Below are positions 1 to 8,855 of a DNA stretch of 64,000 nucleotides, piece by piece. The stretch is taken from contig JACZKP010000110.1 in assembly GCA_014860005.1 (NCBI GenBank), positions 62,001-126,000 of the forward strand, in the 5' to 3' direction. How positions within the stretch are numbered: the stretch's first letter is position 1; every line of letters starts with the position of its first letter. The notes beneath the pieces were generated by a model. That model saw only the letters and a list, made by a program, of their open reading frames with translations, searched no databases and was not told where the DNA came from. The DNA is from Verrucomicrobiota bacterium. GTDB taxonomy: Bacteria; Verrucomicrobiota; Verrucomicrobiae; Limisphaerales; UBA11358. The translations under genes and the position numbers were made by a program.

Positions 1-847
1 TGCGCAGAATGATCATCGGCCATGCCGGTCGGCCCTGGAAGCCGCGTTGCCGGGCGTTTTGCCAAATCCGTTTGATCTCGGCGGTGACCGTGTCGAGTGT
101 CGCCGCCATCAACTGATGCATCTTTGCCGGCTCGCGACCTTCGACAAAATACGGTTTGTAGCCGTAACCTTCGAACAGCTTCTTCAATTCATCGTGGGGA
201 ATACGCGCAAGGAAAGACGGATTGGCGATCTTGTAGCCGTTGAGGTGCAGGATCGGCAACACCGCGCCGTCGCCTGCCGGGTTGAGGAACTTGTTGCTGT
301 GCCAGCCGGTAGCCAGCGGCCCGGTCTCGGCTTCGCCGTCGCCGACGACGCAGGCGGCGATCAGGTCCGGATTGTCAAACACCGCGCCGAACGCGTGTGA
401 CAGCGAGTAGCCCAATTCGCCGCCTTCGTGGATCGAGCCGGGCGTCTCCGGCGCAACGTGGCTCGGAATGCCGCCGGGGAAAGAAAATTGTTTGAACAGC
501 TTCTTCATCCCGGCTTCGTCCGTCGAGATGTTCGGATACACGTCGCTGTACGTTCCCTCCAGGTACGCGTTCGCCACCAATCCCGGCCCGCCGTGACCGG
601 GGCCGGTGAGGTAGAGGACGTTCGAATCGTGCGCCTTGATGACGCGATTGAGGTGAACGTAGATGAAGTTCAGTCCCGGCGTCGTGCCCCAATGACCAAG
701 CAGACGAGGTTTGATGTGCTCGCGACGGAGCGGCTTTTGCAGGAGCGGATTGTCGTAGAGATAAATCTGACCGACTGAGAGGTAGTTTGCGGCACGCCAA
801 TACGCGTCCATGTTGCGAAGTTCCGAGGTCGAGAGAGGTTTTTTCAT
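1..847 (-). CDS. xfp: Xylulose-5-phosphate/fructose-6-phosphate phosphoketolase, N-terminal part
   Basis: This TPP enzyme would cleave xylulose-5-P (or fructose-6-P) with phosphate to acetyl-phosphate plus an aldose phosphate. About 282 N-terminal residues are present, and the gene runs off the window edge (family length is about 800). Visible family motifs include [28 protein letters not shown] and the TPP-binding stretch beginning GDGEAETGP. The ATG overlaps the stop of the upstream acetate kinase as ATGA, so the two are very probably translationally coupled. Acetyl-P made here is the direct substrate of that kinase. The product call is secure from sequence; substrate preference between the two sugar phosphates cannot be told. 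Confidence 0.95.
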   Translation of the reverse strand, partial: MKKPLSTSELRNMDAYWRAANYLSVGQIYLYDNPLLQKPLRREHIKPRLLGHWGTTPGLNFIYVHLNRVIKAHDSNVLYLTGPGHGGPGLVANAYLEGTYSDVYPNISTDEAGMKKLFKQFSFPGGIPSHVAPETPGSIHEGGELGYSLSHAFGAVFDNPDLIAACVVGDGEAETGPLATGWHSNKFLNPAGDGAVLPILHLNGYKIANPSFLARIPHDELKKLFEGYGYKPYFVEGREPAKMHQLMAATLDTVTAEIKRIWQNARQRGFQGRPAWPMIILR

Positions 848-2154
848 GTTGTCTCCAGATATTTGCGAACGGCACGCGCGATCACCATTTCTTCATCAGT
901 GCGGATGACGCGCACGGCGACCCGGCTTGTGGTTTTGGAAATCACGTCGGCGTTGCCCGTGTTCTGTTGCTCATCGAGTTTGATCCCTATAAACCCAAGC
1001 CCGTCGCAGATGCGGCTGCGAGTCACCGGCTGGTTCTCGCCGATGCCGCCGGTGAAAACGAGTGTGTCGAGGCCACCCAGCGCGGCGGCGTATGCCCCGA
1101 TCCATTTCTTTGCCTGATAACAAAACAGCGCGACGGCTTCGGCGGCGCGAACGTCCGTGTGTTCATGCTCGAGCAAGTCCCGCATGTCCGAACTGGTTTC
1201 CGACACGCCCAACAATCCGGATTCGTGATTGACCATGTGGGTGAACTGCGCGGGCGTCATCTGTTCGCTGCGCGCCAGGAACGCAATCAAGCCGGGATCA
1301 ATGTCGCCGGACCGTCGGCCCATTATCAACCCGGCCGCGGGCGTGAACGCCATGCTCGTGTCCACCGGTTGGCCGTCCCGCACCGCCGCCATGCTCGCGC
1401 CGTTGCCGAGATGCGCGAGGATGACGCGTCCGTTCATGCCCGGCTGGGACATCAGATATTCGTAGGACAAGCCGTGGAAGCCGTAGCGTTGAACGCCTTG
1501 CGCTTCGTACCGGCGCGGAATCGGCAGCAGTTTCGCCACGCGCGGCATGGCGCTGTGAAACGCCGTGTCGAAACAGGCGATCTGCGGCAGATGCGTAAGC
1601 TTCGCCGCGACGGCTTCCATGAGCGCGATTGCGGCGGGGAGGTGCTCCGGGTCAAACGCGCTGATGCGCCGCAGTTCCGCCAACATCGCGCGATCCACGC
1701 GTTGCGGATGCCGGTAATTCGCTCCTCCATGCACTGCGCGATGACCCACGGCTCGCAAACCCGCCAGTCCGGTAGTTCCTGCAAGGCGTTTCAGCAGATG
1801 CTCCAAGGCGCTCACGTGATCGGCCACCGGCATCTCCGTCCGCTCCGGTTGCTGGCTGGCAGCGGTTTTCAGGATCAACGACGCTTTGGACGATCCGATC
1901 CGGTCGAATTTTCCGGAGACGATTCGATTGGGCGACGCGTTCCCGTCGAACACAGCGAACCGGAGGCTGGAAGAACCGGCATTGAGAACGAGCACCAGCT
2001 TTTCCGACGTGCCTTCGCCGCTGGCAGGTTGAGGTGGAACCACAAACGTCGTCCGGCAACGCTCGCTGCAAAAGTAAAACGTCTCACCTTCGCGTTCGGC
2101 GCTAAGAGCCGTTGCTTTGTCCACCGTCATTCCGCAGATGGGGTCTGTGGCCAC
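844..2154 (-). CDS. ackA: Acetate kinase with N-terminal YHS metal-binding domain
   Basis: Acetate kinase interconverts acetyl-P + ADP and acetate + ATP. Residues about 53-436 form the full kinase: the start signature [12 protein letters not shown], then [11 protein letters not shown], then AHLGNGASM and [10 protein letters not shown]. Residues 1-40 are extra. They read as a YHS domain, with DPICGM (C7) and FCSERC (C29, C33), the type found in copper/heavy-metal handling proteins. There is no stop or frameshift between the parts, and the only plausible ATG places YHS at the front, so this is a real fusion. It lies 3 bp after the M50 protease gene and overlaps phosphoketolase by 4 bp. A metal- or redox-sensing role of the YHS part is inference. 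Confidence 0.93.
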   Translation of the reverse strand: MATDPICGMTVDKATALSAEREGETFYFCSERCRTTFVVPPQPASGEGTSEKLVLVLNAGSSSLRFAVFDGNASPNRIVSGKFDRIGSSKASLILKTAASQQPERTEMPVADHVSALEHLLKRLAGTTGLAGLRAVGHRAVHGGANYRHPQRVDRAMLAELRRISAFDPEHLPAAIALMEAVAAKLTHLPQIACFDTAFHSAMPRVAKLLPIPRRYEAQGVQRYGFHGLSYEYLMSQPGMNGRVILAHLGNGASMAAVRDGQPVDTSMAFTPAAGLIMGRRSGDIDPGLIAFLARSEQMTPAQFTHMVNHESGLLGVSETSSDMRDLLEHEHTDVRAAEAVALFCYQAKKWIGAYAAALGGLDTLVFTGGIGENQPVTRSRICDGLGFIGIKLDEQQNTGNADVISKTTSRVAVRVIRTDEEMVIARAVRKYLETT

Positions 2155-2157
2155 AAG

Positions 2158-3261
2158 TTAGTTCTTTCCAGGGTCTCGTCCCGCTGCCTTCGCGACGGCT
2201 GCCTTGACCATCGCCAACTCACCGATGTTCTCCAGGGTCAGCAACCCCACAAGTTTGTTTCCATCCATCACCGCCAAAGTGGCGCAACCTTCCCGGCCCA
2301 TGCGTTCGAGCGTTTTGTCGAGCGGGTCTGACGCGGGGACGGCGCCGCAGTCGCGACTCATCACATCACTCACGCGAGTTTCGCGGCGACCTTGGGCCAA
2401 GGCCTGGACGAGGTCATTGCGCCGCAGAATTCCCGCGACGCTTCCGTCTGCCATCACGGGGAAGTCCTGCTGCGAACCGGCAAGCAATTCATGGATGGCC
2501 GTCTCCAGTGAATCTTCCGACTTTAGCGCGCGGAAGCGTGTCATCATCGCATCCTTGACGTACAATCCGCCAAGGAAGGAAGTGGTTTCGACCGCTTGAG
2601 CTTCGGCTTCAGCGCCGAGATAAACGAAGATCGCGATGAAAATGAGCATCGGGTTGCCGAAGAAGCCTGCAATACCAAATAGAATGGCCATGCCTTGACC
2701 GATGCTGGCCGCCAACCGCGTTGCCCTGGCCCGTCCCAAACGCATGGAGAGCAAGGCACGGAGCACCCTGCCTCCGTCCATTGGGAATGCGGGCAACAGG
2801 TTGAATGCGCCGAGGAGCACGTTCACCCACATCAGTTGCGCGAGAAAGTTTCCTTCCAAAAGCCTCGCCTGGGAGAACTCGTTCACCGGATAGAGGAAGT
2901 AGAGAACCGCGAACAGGACAGCGGCGATGACGACATTTACCGCCGGTCCAGCCAGCGTCACCCACAGTTCATGACGGGGATTCTCCGGGAGACGTTCCAG
3001 TCGTGCAATACCGCCAATGGGCAACAACGTGATGTCTTGCGTGCGGATGCCGTAGCATTTCGCTGTCAGGGCGTGCCCGAATTCGTGCAGCAACACACAT
3101 CCGAAGAGTGCGATGATGAATCCGATGCCACGCCACGCTTCCACCCAATCATGACCCTGACCAAGGTGAGAGAAGAGAATCCAGCCGAGCAACAGGACAA
3201 ACGTCCAATGCACGTAAACGCCGATTCCCGCAAACGAACCAAGTCTCAGAGACCATTTCAT
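2158..3261 (-). CDS. Site-2 protease family (M50) membrane metalloprotease with two CBS domains
   Basis: Intramembrane zinc protease of the SpoIVFB/Rip class. The zinc motif HEFGH is at residues 59-63 and the third ligand motif FPMDGG near 159-164. Both lie in a hydrophobic N-terminal region of about 215 residues with several membrane segments. The C-terminal part (about 237-355) carries two CBS repeats, the usual adenosine-nucleotide or ligand-sensing module. The length of 367 aa is normal for this subfamily. It lies 62 bp after the tandem USP gene and 3 bp before acetate kinase. Substrates cannot be told; regulation by adenylate level through CBS is family knowledge, not seen here. Confidence 0.9.
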   Translation of the reverse strand: MKWSLRLGSFAGIGVYVHWTFVLLLGWILFSHLGQGHDWVEAWRGIGFIIALFGCVLLHEFGHALTAKCYGIRTQDITLLPIGGIARLERLPENPRHELWVTLAGPAVNVVIAAVLFAVLYFLYPVNEFSQARLLEGNFLAQLMWVNVLLGAFNLLPAFPMDGGRVLRALLSMRLGRARATRLAASIGQGMAILFGIAGFFGNPMLIFIAIFVYLGAEAEAQAVETTSFLGGLYVKDAMMTRFRALKSEDSLETAIHELLAGSQQDFPVMADGSVAGILRRNDLVQALAQGRRETRVSDVMSRDCGAVPASDPLDKTLERMGREGCATLAVMDGNKLVGLLTLENIGELAMVKAAVAKAAGRDPGKN

Positions 3262-3323
3262 AAGTCATCCTGAGTTGAGAGATTCAGGGCCGAGTCCGGT
3301 GGGTTCTCATGGAGCAGGCTCCT

Positions 3324-4403
3324 TCATGGTCTTTCTCCTGTTCTTAGGATCATCCTAGCTGCCCCCTTGACGGTGGACCGCTTTCCGCCACCAACGCGTG
3401 CCTGGTTACGAACTACCAACACGGGACAATCCGCGTGACGCACGACTCGTTCCGCTGTGCTTCCGAGCACGACATGCTTCAAGCCGGTGTAGCCGTGCGT
3501 CGTCAGGACGATCAAGTCCGCGCCCAGTGTCCTGGCCGCGCGATAAATTTCTTCAAAGGGCCGGCCCTGGCGGACAACCGCCGACAAGCGCGTCCCGTGG
3601 ACTTTGCTCAAGTTCCCAGCCACGCGCGCCAAGTTGGCCTCGGCCTGTTTCATCATTGGCACGACAAGGTGGTTCATGAGGCCAGGACCCAGGAGATAGT
3701 CTATGGGGGCCTTTTCGGTGACATGAAGCAGGATAATTTCGGCGCCGAACTGCCCGGCCAGAAAAGCGGCGTAGGCAAGGGCTTCCTTGGAAACCTTCGA
3801 GAAATCAATTGGGACGAGGATCTTCTTCAATTGGAACGGAGGCGCTTTGCGTCCGGGGACGGTGAGTACCGGACAGGGCGCATAACGCACAACGTGTTCA
3901 GCGGTGCTGCCGAGGAACGCCCGCTTGAATCCCGTCCGACCGTGGGTGGAGGTGATGATTAACCCGATCCCCAGCTTTCTAGCGGTATCAACGATGAGGC
4001 TTCCCGGATGGCCAGTGTGGATCACAGTTTCAACCGGATACTTTTTACGAACCGAACGGGCCAGATCGTTCAATTGTTTCTCACCGGCCCGGCGCGTCTC
4101 GTCGAGCAGTTCGGAATAATCGAAGGTCATGTAGTCATTGCTAGTCGCATAGTAATTGACGTGAATGACGTGCAACAAAGCGATGCCCGCACGGAACTGC
4201 CGGGCAAACGGGATTGCGTAATCCAGCGCCCGGCGTGAGCAATCCGAAAAATCAACTGGCACCAAAATGTTCTTGCGCTTGAACGGCGAAGTCGCGCTCT
4301 GTGTCTCCCGGGAACTCGCCGCCGGAAGCTGGGCGTCACGACGGGTCATTTCGACCATCACTTGGTTCCGTTTCGATTTGGATTCGGTTTTCATAATCGT
4401 CAC
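3324..4403 (-). CDS. Tandem universal stress protein (two USP domains)
   Basis: The 359 residues hold two UspA domains, about 42-182 and 189-330, after a polar N-terminal tail. Each begins with the USP strand ILVPVDFS or ILVPIDFS. Each ends with a canonical nucleotide-binding loop, HGRTGFKRAFLGSTAEHV and HGYTGLKHVVLGSTAERV, so both should bind ATP. A second ATG three codons in (MKTES) is an alternative start. The gene is separated by 109 bp from the phospholipase D gene upstream and leads toward the M50-ackA-xfp set. Its role is presumably survival under starvation or low oxygen, as for other USPs; nothing more specific is visible. Confidence 0.92.
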   Translation of the reverse strand: MTIMKTESKSKRNQVMVEMTRRDAQLPAASSRETQSATSPFKRKNILVPVDFSDCSRRALDYAIPFARQFRAGIALLHVIHVNYYATSNDYMTFDYSELLDETRRAGEKQLNDLARSVRKKYPVETVIHTGHPGSLIVDTARKLGIGLIITSTHGRTGFKRAFLGSTAEHVVRYAPCPVLTVPGRKAPPFQLKKILVPIDFSKVSKEALAYAAFLAGQFGAEIILLHVTEKAPIDYLLGPGLMNHLVVPMMKQAEANLARVAGNLSKVHGTRLSAVVRQGRPFEEIYRAARTLGADLIVLTTHGYTGLKHVVLGSTAERVVRHADCPVLVVRNQARVGGGKRSTVKGAARMILRTGERP

Positions 4404-4512
4404 TTTCTGGTTTCTGGTCGAGTGTGCCTAATCGTCCGTACATCCGTTTGCGCAACACCCGTCAACGTGGGCGCAGCAAACAGGCTTTGGGTAAATTCTA
4501 ATGTTTCCATAT

Positions 4513-5856
4513 TCACAGCAATGGACTCAGGCATTGGGCCAGAGCATCGCCGAACCGATGCGCGATGGACCGTTGTTTCCATATTTCAGATCGGATCTCA
4601 AAAGATTGACCGAGGTCTTCCTCGAAGGCATGGGTCATCCCTTGCGCCGTGTCCTCGTCGAGGATCAAGACGTTGCACTCGGCGTTGAAGTGAAAGGAGC
4701 GGAAGTCGAGATTGGAAGAACCAACGACTGTCACGTAGTCATCCGCTACCAGTGTCTTCGCGTGCAAGATGGCCGGCTGGTACTCGAAGATACGCACGCC
4801 GCTCGCAAGCAATTGCTCGAAATAGCCGTGCCCGGCATGGCGCACGAGCGGAATGTCGCTGATGCCTGGCAGCAGGAGGCGCACGTCCACACCGCGTTGC
4901 GCCGCGCGGCCCAGAACGTCAATGGCATTGCGCCGGGGTGCGAAGTAGGAATTGGTGACCCAAAGCCGTTGACGGGACGCGCCCACGATCGCAGCCAACA
5001 CCGAAGCGGTTTCGGCATAGCCGCGACCGGGTCGCGAATCCAACACCAGAGTTCTCGCGCCGTGTTCGTCGGTCGGTTCCAACGGCGAAATCGGAAACGA
5101 CTCACCCCCGGCGCGCATCCAGCCTTCCTTGAACACCAGGGCCATTTCCCATGCGGTTGGCCCTTCGATTCTGGCATGGGTATCCCGCCACAAACCTCCC
5201 TTCGCGTGTCGCGAGGAGCCGTATTCGTTGCCCACGTTCATGCCGCCGGTGAAGCACACCCGTCCATCAATCACTATGATTTTTCGATGGTCGCGGATGA
5301 AATGGTCCCACAGATGAGCCCAGAACGGATGGAACAACCGCGCCTCGATTCCCATACGCTGCATCCGCCGCCAGAAGGCCTGGCTCATCGTCCACGATCC
5401 AAATGCATCCGCGAGCACGCGGACTTTCACGCCACGCGCGGCTGCCCGCCCCAGGCGCTCCGCCAGTTCATGTCCAGTGGCGTCATCCTTGAGGATGTAG
5501 GTTTCCAACAGAATCTCCTGCGTTGCGCTCTCGATGGCTTCGGCCACGGACGCGAGCGTTTCCTCGCCGTTAAAGAAGACTTTTACCTTGTTGCCGGGAT
5601 GAATCGGTCCGGTGTCGATACGGTGGATCAGTCGCTCAAACTCTGAGCCACGCACGCCTTCGGCCAACGCTTCCGCCAGCCGTCCTACATGTTCAGGTCG
5701 CAATTCCTCCGGCAACTTGCGACCGGGTAAGGGACGGAGGCCGGGTTTCGACAAGATGCCGCGCATTGGAAACTCCGCGAATGCCGTCAAGCGTGAACGC
5801 CGCTCGCGGTTCGGCTCCCGGCGCGGCATCACGGTCGGATGTTCGTGCAATTTCAT
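4513..5856 (-). CDS. Phospholipase D family protein, cardiolipin synthase-like
   Basis: The protein has two HKD catalytic motifs typical of the PLD/cardiolipin synthase superfamily: HRKIIVID followed by GRVCFTGGMN, and HAKTLVAD followed by VGSSNLDFRSF. The likely reaction is phosphatidyl transfer giving cardiolipin. The 447 residues match the ClsB-type length, without the long N-terminal membrane anchors of ClsA. Its ATG overlaps the stop of the HAD-ATPase gene as ATGA, so the two are coupled. Cardiolipin synthase is the likely call, but a broader PLD phosphodiesterase role cannot be excluded. Confidence 0.87.
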   Translation of the reverse strand: MKLHEHPTVMPRREPNRERRSRLTAFAEFPMRGILSKPGLRPLPGRKLPEELRPEHVGRLAEALAEGVRGSEFERLIHRIDTGPIHPGNKVKVFFNGEETLASVAEAIESATQEILLETYILKDDATGHELAERLGRAAARGVKVRVLADAFGSWTMSQAFWRRMQRMGIEARLFHPFWAHLWDHFIRDHRKIIVIDGRVCFTGGMNVGNEYGSSRHAKGGLWRDTHARIEGPTAWEMALVFKEGWMRAGGESFPISPLEPTDEHGARTLVLDSRPGRGYAETASVLAAIVGASRQRLWVTNSYFAPRRNAIDVLGRAAQRGVDVRLLLPGISDIPLVRHAGHGYFEQLLASGVRIFEYQPAILHAKTLVADDYVTVVGSSNLDFRSFHFNAECNVLILDEDTAQGMTHAFEEDLGQSFEIRSEIWKQRSIAHRFGDALAQCLSPLL

Positions 5857-7631
5857 TCATGTGGCGTTGTTACTGGCGACATCGCGGCTCCGGCTGGCAG
5901 CCCCACGCCAACCAGTTCGTACCGTTCTCGAATTGGTGCGATGAGCGATTCCACAACGTTCGTCACGTGGCCGCGCCGGTATTGCCGCTCGACCTTGCGC
6001 AGCTCGGACGCCAACGGCTGGTCGCCAAACACGTCGGCGATCCAACGCGAGAAATCACTGTTGCGGGCGTGCCCGTCAATTGAGGCAACCGGTAGCCGCG
6101 TCATCATCATGACGAATTCTTTGAGCGTGCGCGCCGAACTGCCGATAGGATTCCCATTGCAGGTAAAGACGAACGCGTGGTGCTCCAACATCGGAACTTC
6201 CAGATACTTCGACCGATGCCGGACGTGCGGCGTCATGCGTCCCGCGACGTTGAACCGCTGGAGCCTGCGTTCCGGGGCATCGACCCTCGGCAGCAAAGCG
6301 GCCTCGTCTATGGTCAAGCCATTGAGCAACGATTCCCATTCGGCTTCCTCGCCGGTCCGGCCAAACATCGTCGTCAGGGCGTGCGCCTCGCGCGGATCAG
6401 TAATCTGCGTCACGATGATCGACTCGACCTCCTTCAGCAGATCGGGAGGAAGATTGGAAACGCGGTGCGTCACCAGCATGTAGCCCGCAAGTTCAATGTC
6501 CACACGCTGCCTGAAGTCCGACTCTTGCAGAAAATAGTGTGCTTCATCAACCACGATCCAATGCGGCTGTCCGGTGTTGCGCCGCAATCCCGCGACCATC
6601 GGCAGGAGGGCGCTCAGGTAATCCACTTTTTCCGAGTGCGTAGATTGCGAAAGGTCGATAACCACGCTGATGTCTGGGTAACGCAACGCCCGAGCCACTT
6701 CGCTCAGCCTTGGCGGAGGCTCGTCGCCGCCAAAGATCACCACTCCCGGCAATGCCTCCAGCGGACCGTAGTCGCCTTCCGGGTCGATGACGCACAGACA
6801 GTAACCTTGCAAGATGAGCTGCTCGCAAAAGAGACCGGTGACCCACGACTTCCCGGAACGCGGATCGCCGGCGACGAGAATGATGCGTCCGTGAACCGCC
6901 ATCTCCAATGGATGACCGTCCGCCGTCTGTCCCAAAAGCACGCGACGACGATCCACGCGATGGGGCGGCAGCCTGGTGTTCTCAATCGCGCAGCGAATGT
7001 AATCCCCCACGGCCGCCGGCCCTTTGCCGGGCAAAACCTCGTCCGCAATTTCGAACAGCGACTTGCTTCCCCAGGCGACCGCGACACCAATCTCGGCCGC
7101 CTCCAGAAGCTGAAAGTCATTCTCCGCGTCTCCGATGGCGATGCAGTTGTGCAACGACAATCGCAGCGTGTCGAGTGCCTGGCGCAAGCCCGTGGCTTTG
7201 CTGATGCCTTGCGGCAGCAACATCACCCGGCTGCGATTGAACGCCAGCACCAACGGAAGTTCCAGCTTCTGAACGGCATTAAGAATCCGGGGCGCGGAGG
7301 ATGCATCGGCTTCGAGCACGCAATCACCGACTGAGAACTCGACCTTGTGACGACATAATTCGTCCAACAGCGACGATGGCGGCGGGCGGCCCATCGCACG
7401 CGTCCGGCCATTGGAAAACGCAAGCACCGCACCATTCTCAGTAACCACTGCGTCGAAGATGTTCAAATCACCGGCCACCTTCTTCAGGTCCGACAGGATG
7501 CGACCCGTCACAAGCACCACGACGATACCGCGCGCACGCGCCTCCTGGATGGCCTCCATGACGGCAGGATGAGGTGTGCCTTTTTCCGCGATCGTTCCGT
7601 CATAATCGAGTGCCAGAACAGAGAATTTCAT
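5853..7631 (-). CDS. Fusion of a HAD-IIB phosphatase and a P-loop ATPase
   Basis: Residues about 1-225 are a Cof/sucrose-phosphatase-like HAD hydrolase. Motif I is DYDGT, with nucleophile D9 and D11, and the acidic motif is GDAENDFQLL. From about residue 240 there is an ATPase with Walker A GDPRSGKSW and Walker B HWIVVDEAHYF, resembling HerA/DUF87-type pumping or tethering ATPases. The ATG at 7631 (MKFSVLAL) is chosen because the HAD strand begins there. A TTG at 7658, directly after the USP stop, would add nine residues without homology. The downstream gene overlaps by 4 bp. Substrate and partner are unknown; the join of the two activities is continuous and unusual. Confidence 0.85.
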   Translation of the reverse strand: MKFSVLALDYDGTIAEKGTPHPAVMEAIQEARARGIVVVLVTGRILSDLKKVAGDLNIFDAVVTENGAVLAFSNGRTRAMGRPPPSSLLDELCRHKVEFSVGDCVLEADASSAPRILNAVQKLELPLVLAFNRSRVMLLPQGISKATGLRQALDTLRLSLHNCIAIGDAENDFQLLEAAEIGVAVAWGSKSLFEIADEVLPGKGPAAVGDYIRCAIENTRLPPHRVDRRRVLLGQTADGHPLEMAVHGRIILVAGDPRSGKSWVTGLFCEQLILQGYCLCVIDPEGDYGPLEALPGVVIFGGDEPPPRLSEVARALRYPDISVVIDLSQSTHSEKVDYLSALLPMVAGLRRNTGQPHWIVVDEAHYFLQESDFRQRVDIELAGYMLVTHRVSNLPPDLLKEVESIIVTQITDPREAHALTTMFGRTGEEAEWESLLNGLTIDEAALLPRVDAPERRLQRFNVAGRMTPHVRHRSKYLEVPMLEHHAFVFTCNGNPIGSSARTLKEFVMMMTRLPVASIDGHARNSDFSRWIADVFGDQPLASELRKVERQYRRGHVTNVVESLIAPIRERYELVGVGLPAGAAMSPVTTPHE

Positions 7632-7658
7632 AATTTGATGCCAGACCCGGTCAAACAA

Positions 7659-8207
7659 TCAGCGAACGACCAACACTGGGCAGTGTGCATGGCGCACCAC
7701 CCGTTCCGCGACACTGCCGATCAGCAACCGCCTCAACCCGGTGCGACCCTGGCTGCCCATGATGATGAGGTCAGCCTTCCTCGCAATGGCAAAGGCCACG
7801 ATGATATCCGTTGCCGGCCCGTTTCGTAGAAGCAGTTCTGTTCGTACTCCCGACTTAACAAGTTCACAGCTCAATGCTCGCAACTGTTTTGCCGCTTCGT
7901 CGCGCGACGAGCTTTTGAGCTGGCGAAGCCGGGCGGAGTCAAGGCGTCCGGCGGCCAATAAGGGGTCGAGCACATGAAGAACCATTAGCGAACCTCCAAA
8001 ATCTTGCGCGAGCGTGACCGCGTAGTTCAAGGCGGCCCGAGAGCGCTCTGAAAAATCCACTGGCACAAGAATTGTGCGCAGCTTGAGTGATGGCGTGCGC
8101 TTCAACCCAGCCGGTCGGCCGGAGGTTGAAGGCTGCGCCTTGCGATGGGTCGAACTGCGCTTCCGCCTCGCCGCCGGCGATCTGGTTGTTGGTTTGGTTG
8201 TAGCCAT
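7659..8207 (-). CDS. Universal stress protein with basic N-terminal tail
   Basis: One USP domain (about residues 42-182) opens with RTILVPVDFS and ends with the canonical ATP loop GSQGRTGLRRLLIGSVAERV and PVLVVR. The first 40 residues are a low-complexity tail rich in Lys, Arg, Ser, Thr and Pro, like bacterial histone-like tails. The tail might bind nucleic acid or tether the protein, but no function can be read from it. The gene is 4 bp downstream of the next USP gene and is followed by the HAD-ATPase gene. Confidence 0.9.
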   Translation of the reverse strand: MATTKPTTRSPAARRKRSSTHRKAQPSTSGRPAGLKRTPSLKLRTILVPVDFSERSRAALNYAVTLAQDFGGSLMVLHVLDPLLAAGRLDSARLRQLKSSSRDEAAKQLRALSCELVKSGVRTELLLRNGPATDIIVAFAIARKADLIIMGSQGRTGLRRLLIGSVAERVVRHAHCPVLVVR

Positions 8208-8211
8208 ACAT

Positions 8212-8823
8212 TTAAGATCTGGAACGTTTTCCCAGCAGCACAGGTTTTCGCACAGTGAGCACCGGGCACGGCGCGTGTCTCACCACTCGTTCGGCGGTGC
8301 TGCCGATTTCGCCGGACTGCGGGTCGGTGAATCCCCGAGTGGGCATGACGATCAAGTCGGCACCAAGTTCTTTCGCAGACCTGGCGATCTCATCGAACGC
8401 GCTGCCATTCCTGACCACGACTTTACAACTCAGCGCGGAATCTACATGCCGGCGACTCAGGACATGCAATCGCTGTTGCGCGTCCCGTATGAGCGTCTCG
8501 TTGGGCCGCCAACGACGCACCGGCCCGTAGCCGCAATCATAGATGTAGGTTATCGGTTCAACCACGTGGACCAGTGTGACGGCCGCGCCGTAGCGACTGG
8601 CCAATTGTACCGCCGACTTCAAGGCACGGGTGGATTCCGCCGAAAAGTCAATTGGCACAAGGATGTGCCTTGGTGGCGTGGTGAGAGCAGGCAAAAGGGC
8701 ACGAGTGGCAGCCAAACGTGATTTCGAATGCGTTCGCGCGGATTGCCTTCGCGCACTGGCGGAAAGAGAACGTTTTTTGGCTCCATGCGCCTGCTTTGCG
8801 CGGGTTCTAAAGCTCGTTTTCAT
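8212..8823 (-). CDS. Universal stress protein with basic N-terminal tail and degenerate ATP loop
   Basis: This is a single USP domain (about residues 50-203) starting HILVPIDFSAEST and ending PCPVLTVRKPV. The tail of about 50 residues is strongly basic, as in the neighbouring 182-aa USP. The nucleotide loop reads TRGFTDPQSGEIGSTAERV. The usual second glycine of the G-x2-G-x9-G pattern is absent, so ATP binding is doubtful. It sits 32 bp after a triple-USP gene and 4 bp before the next USP, clearly in one operon. Confidence 0.9.
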   Translation of the reverse strand: MKTSFRTRAKQAHGAKKRSLSASARRQSARTHSKSRLAATRALLPALTTPPRHILVPIDFSAESTRALKSAVQLASRYGAAVTLVHVVEPITYIYDCGYGPVRRWRPNETLIRDAQQRLHVLSRRHVDSALSCKVVVRNGSAFDEIARSAKELGADLIVMPTRGFTDPQSGEIGSTAERVVRHAPCPVLTVRKPVLLGKRSRS

Positions 8824-8855
8824 AATCTGGCTTGGTCCTTCCTGCTCAACAGTTG

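Noticed and set aside
787..2331. Long open frame on the plus strand over acetate kinase
   Set aside because: It is antisense to a gene with full family motifs; no recognisable protein. High GC keeps the opposite frames open.
4501..5646. 381-codon plus-strand frame
   Set aside because: Antisense to the phospholipase D gene with two HKD motifs; no domain content.
6177..7334. 385-codon plus-strand frame
   Set aside because: Antisense to the HAD-ATPase gene; no motif.
7632..7658. TTG start of the HAD-ATPase
   Set aside because: Adds nine residues before the HAD strand without support; the ATG at 7631 fits the family start.
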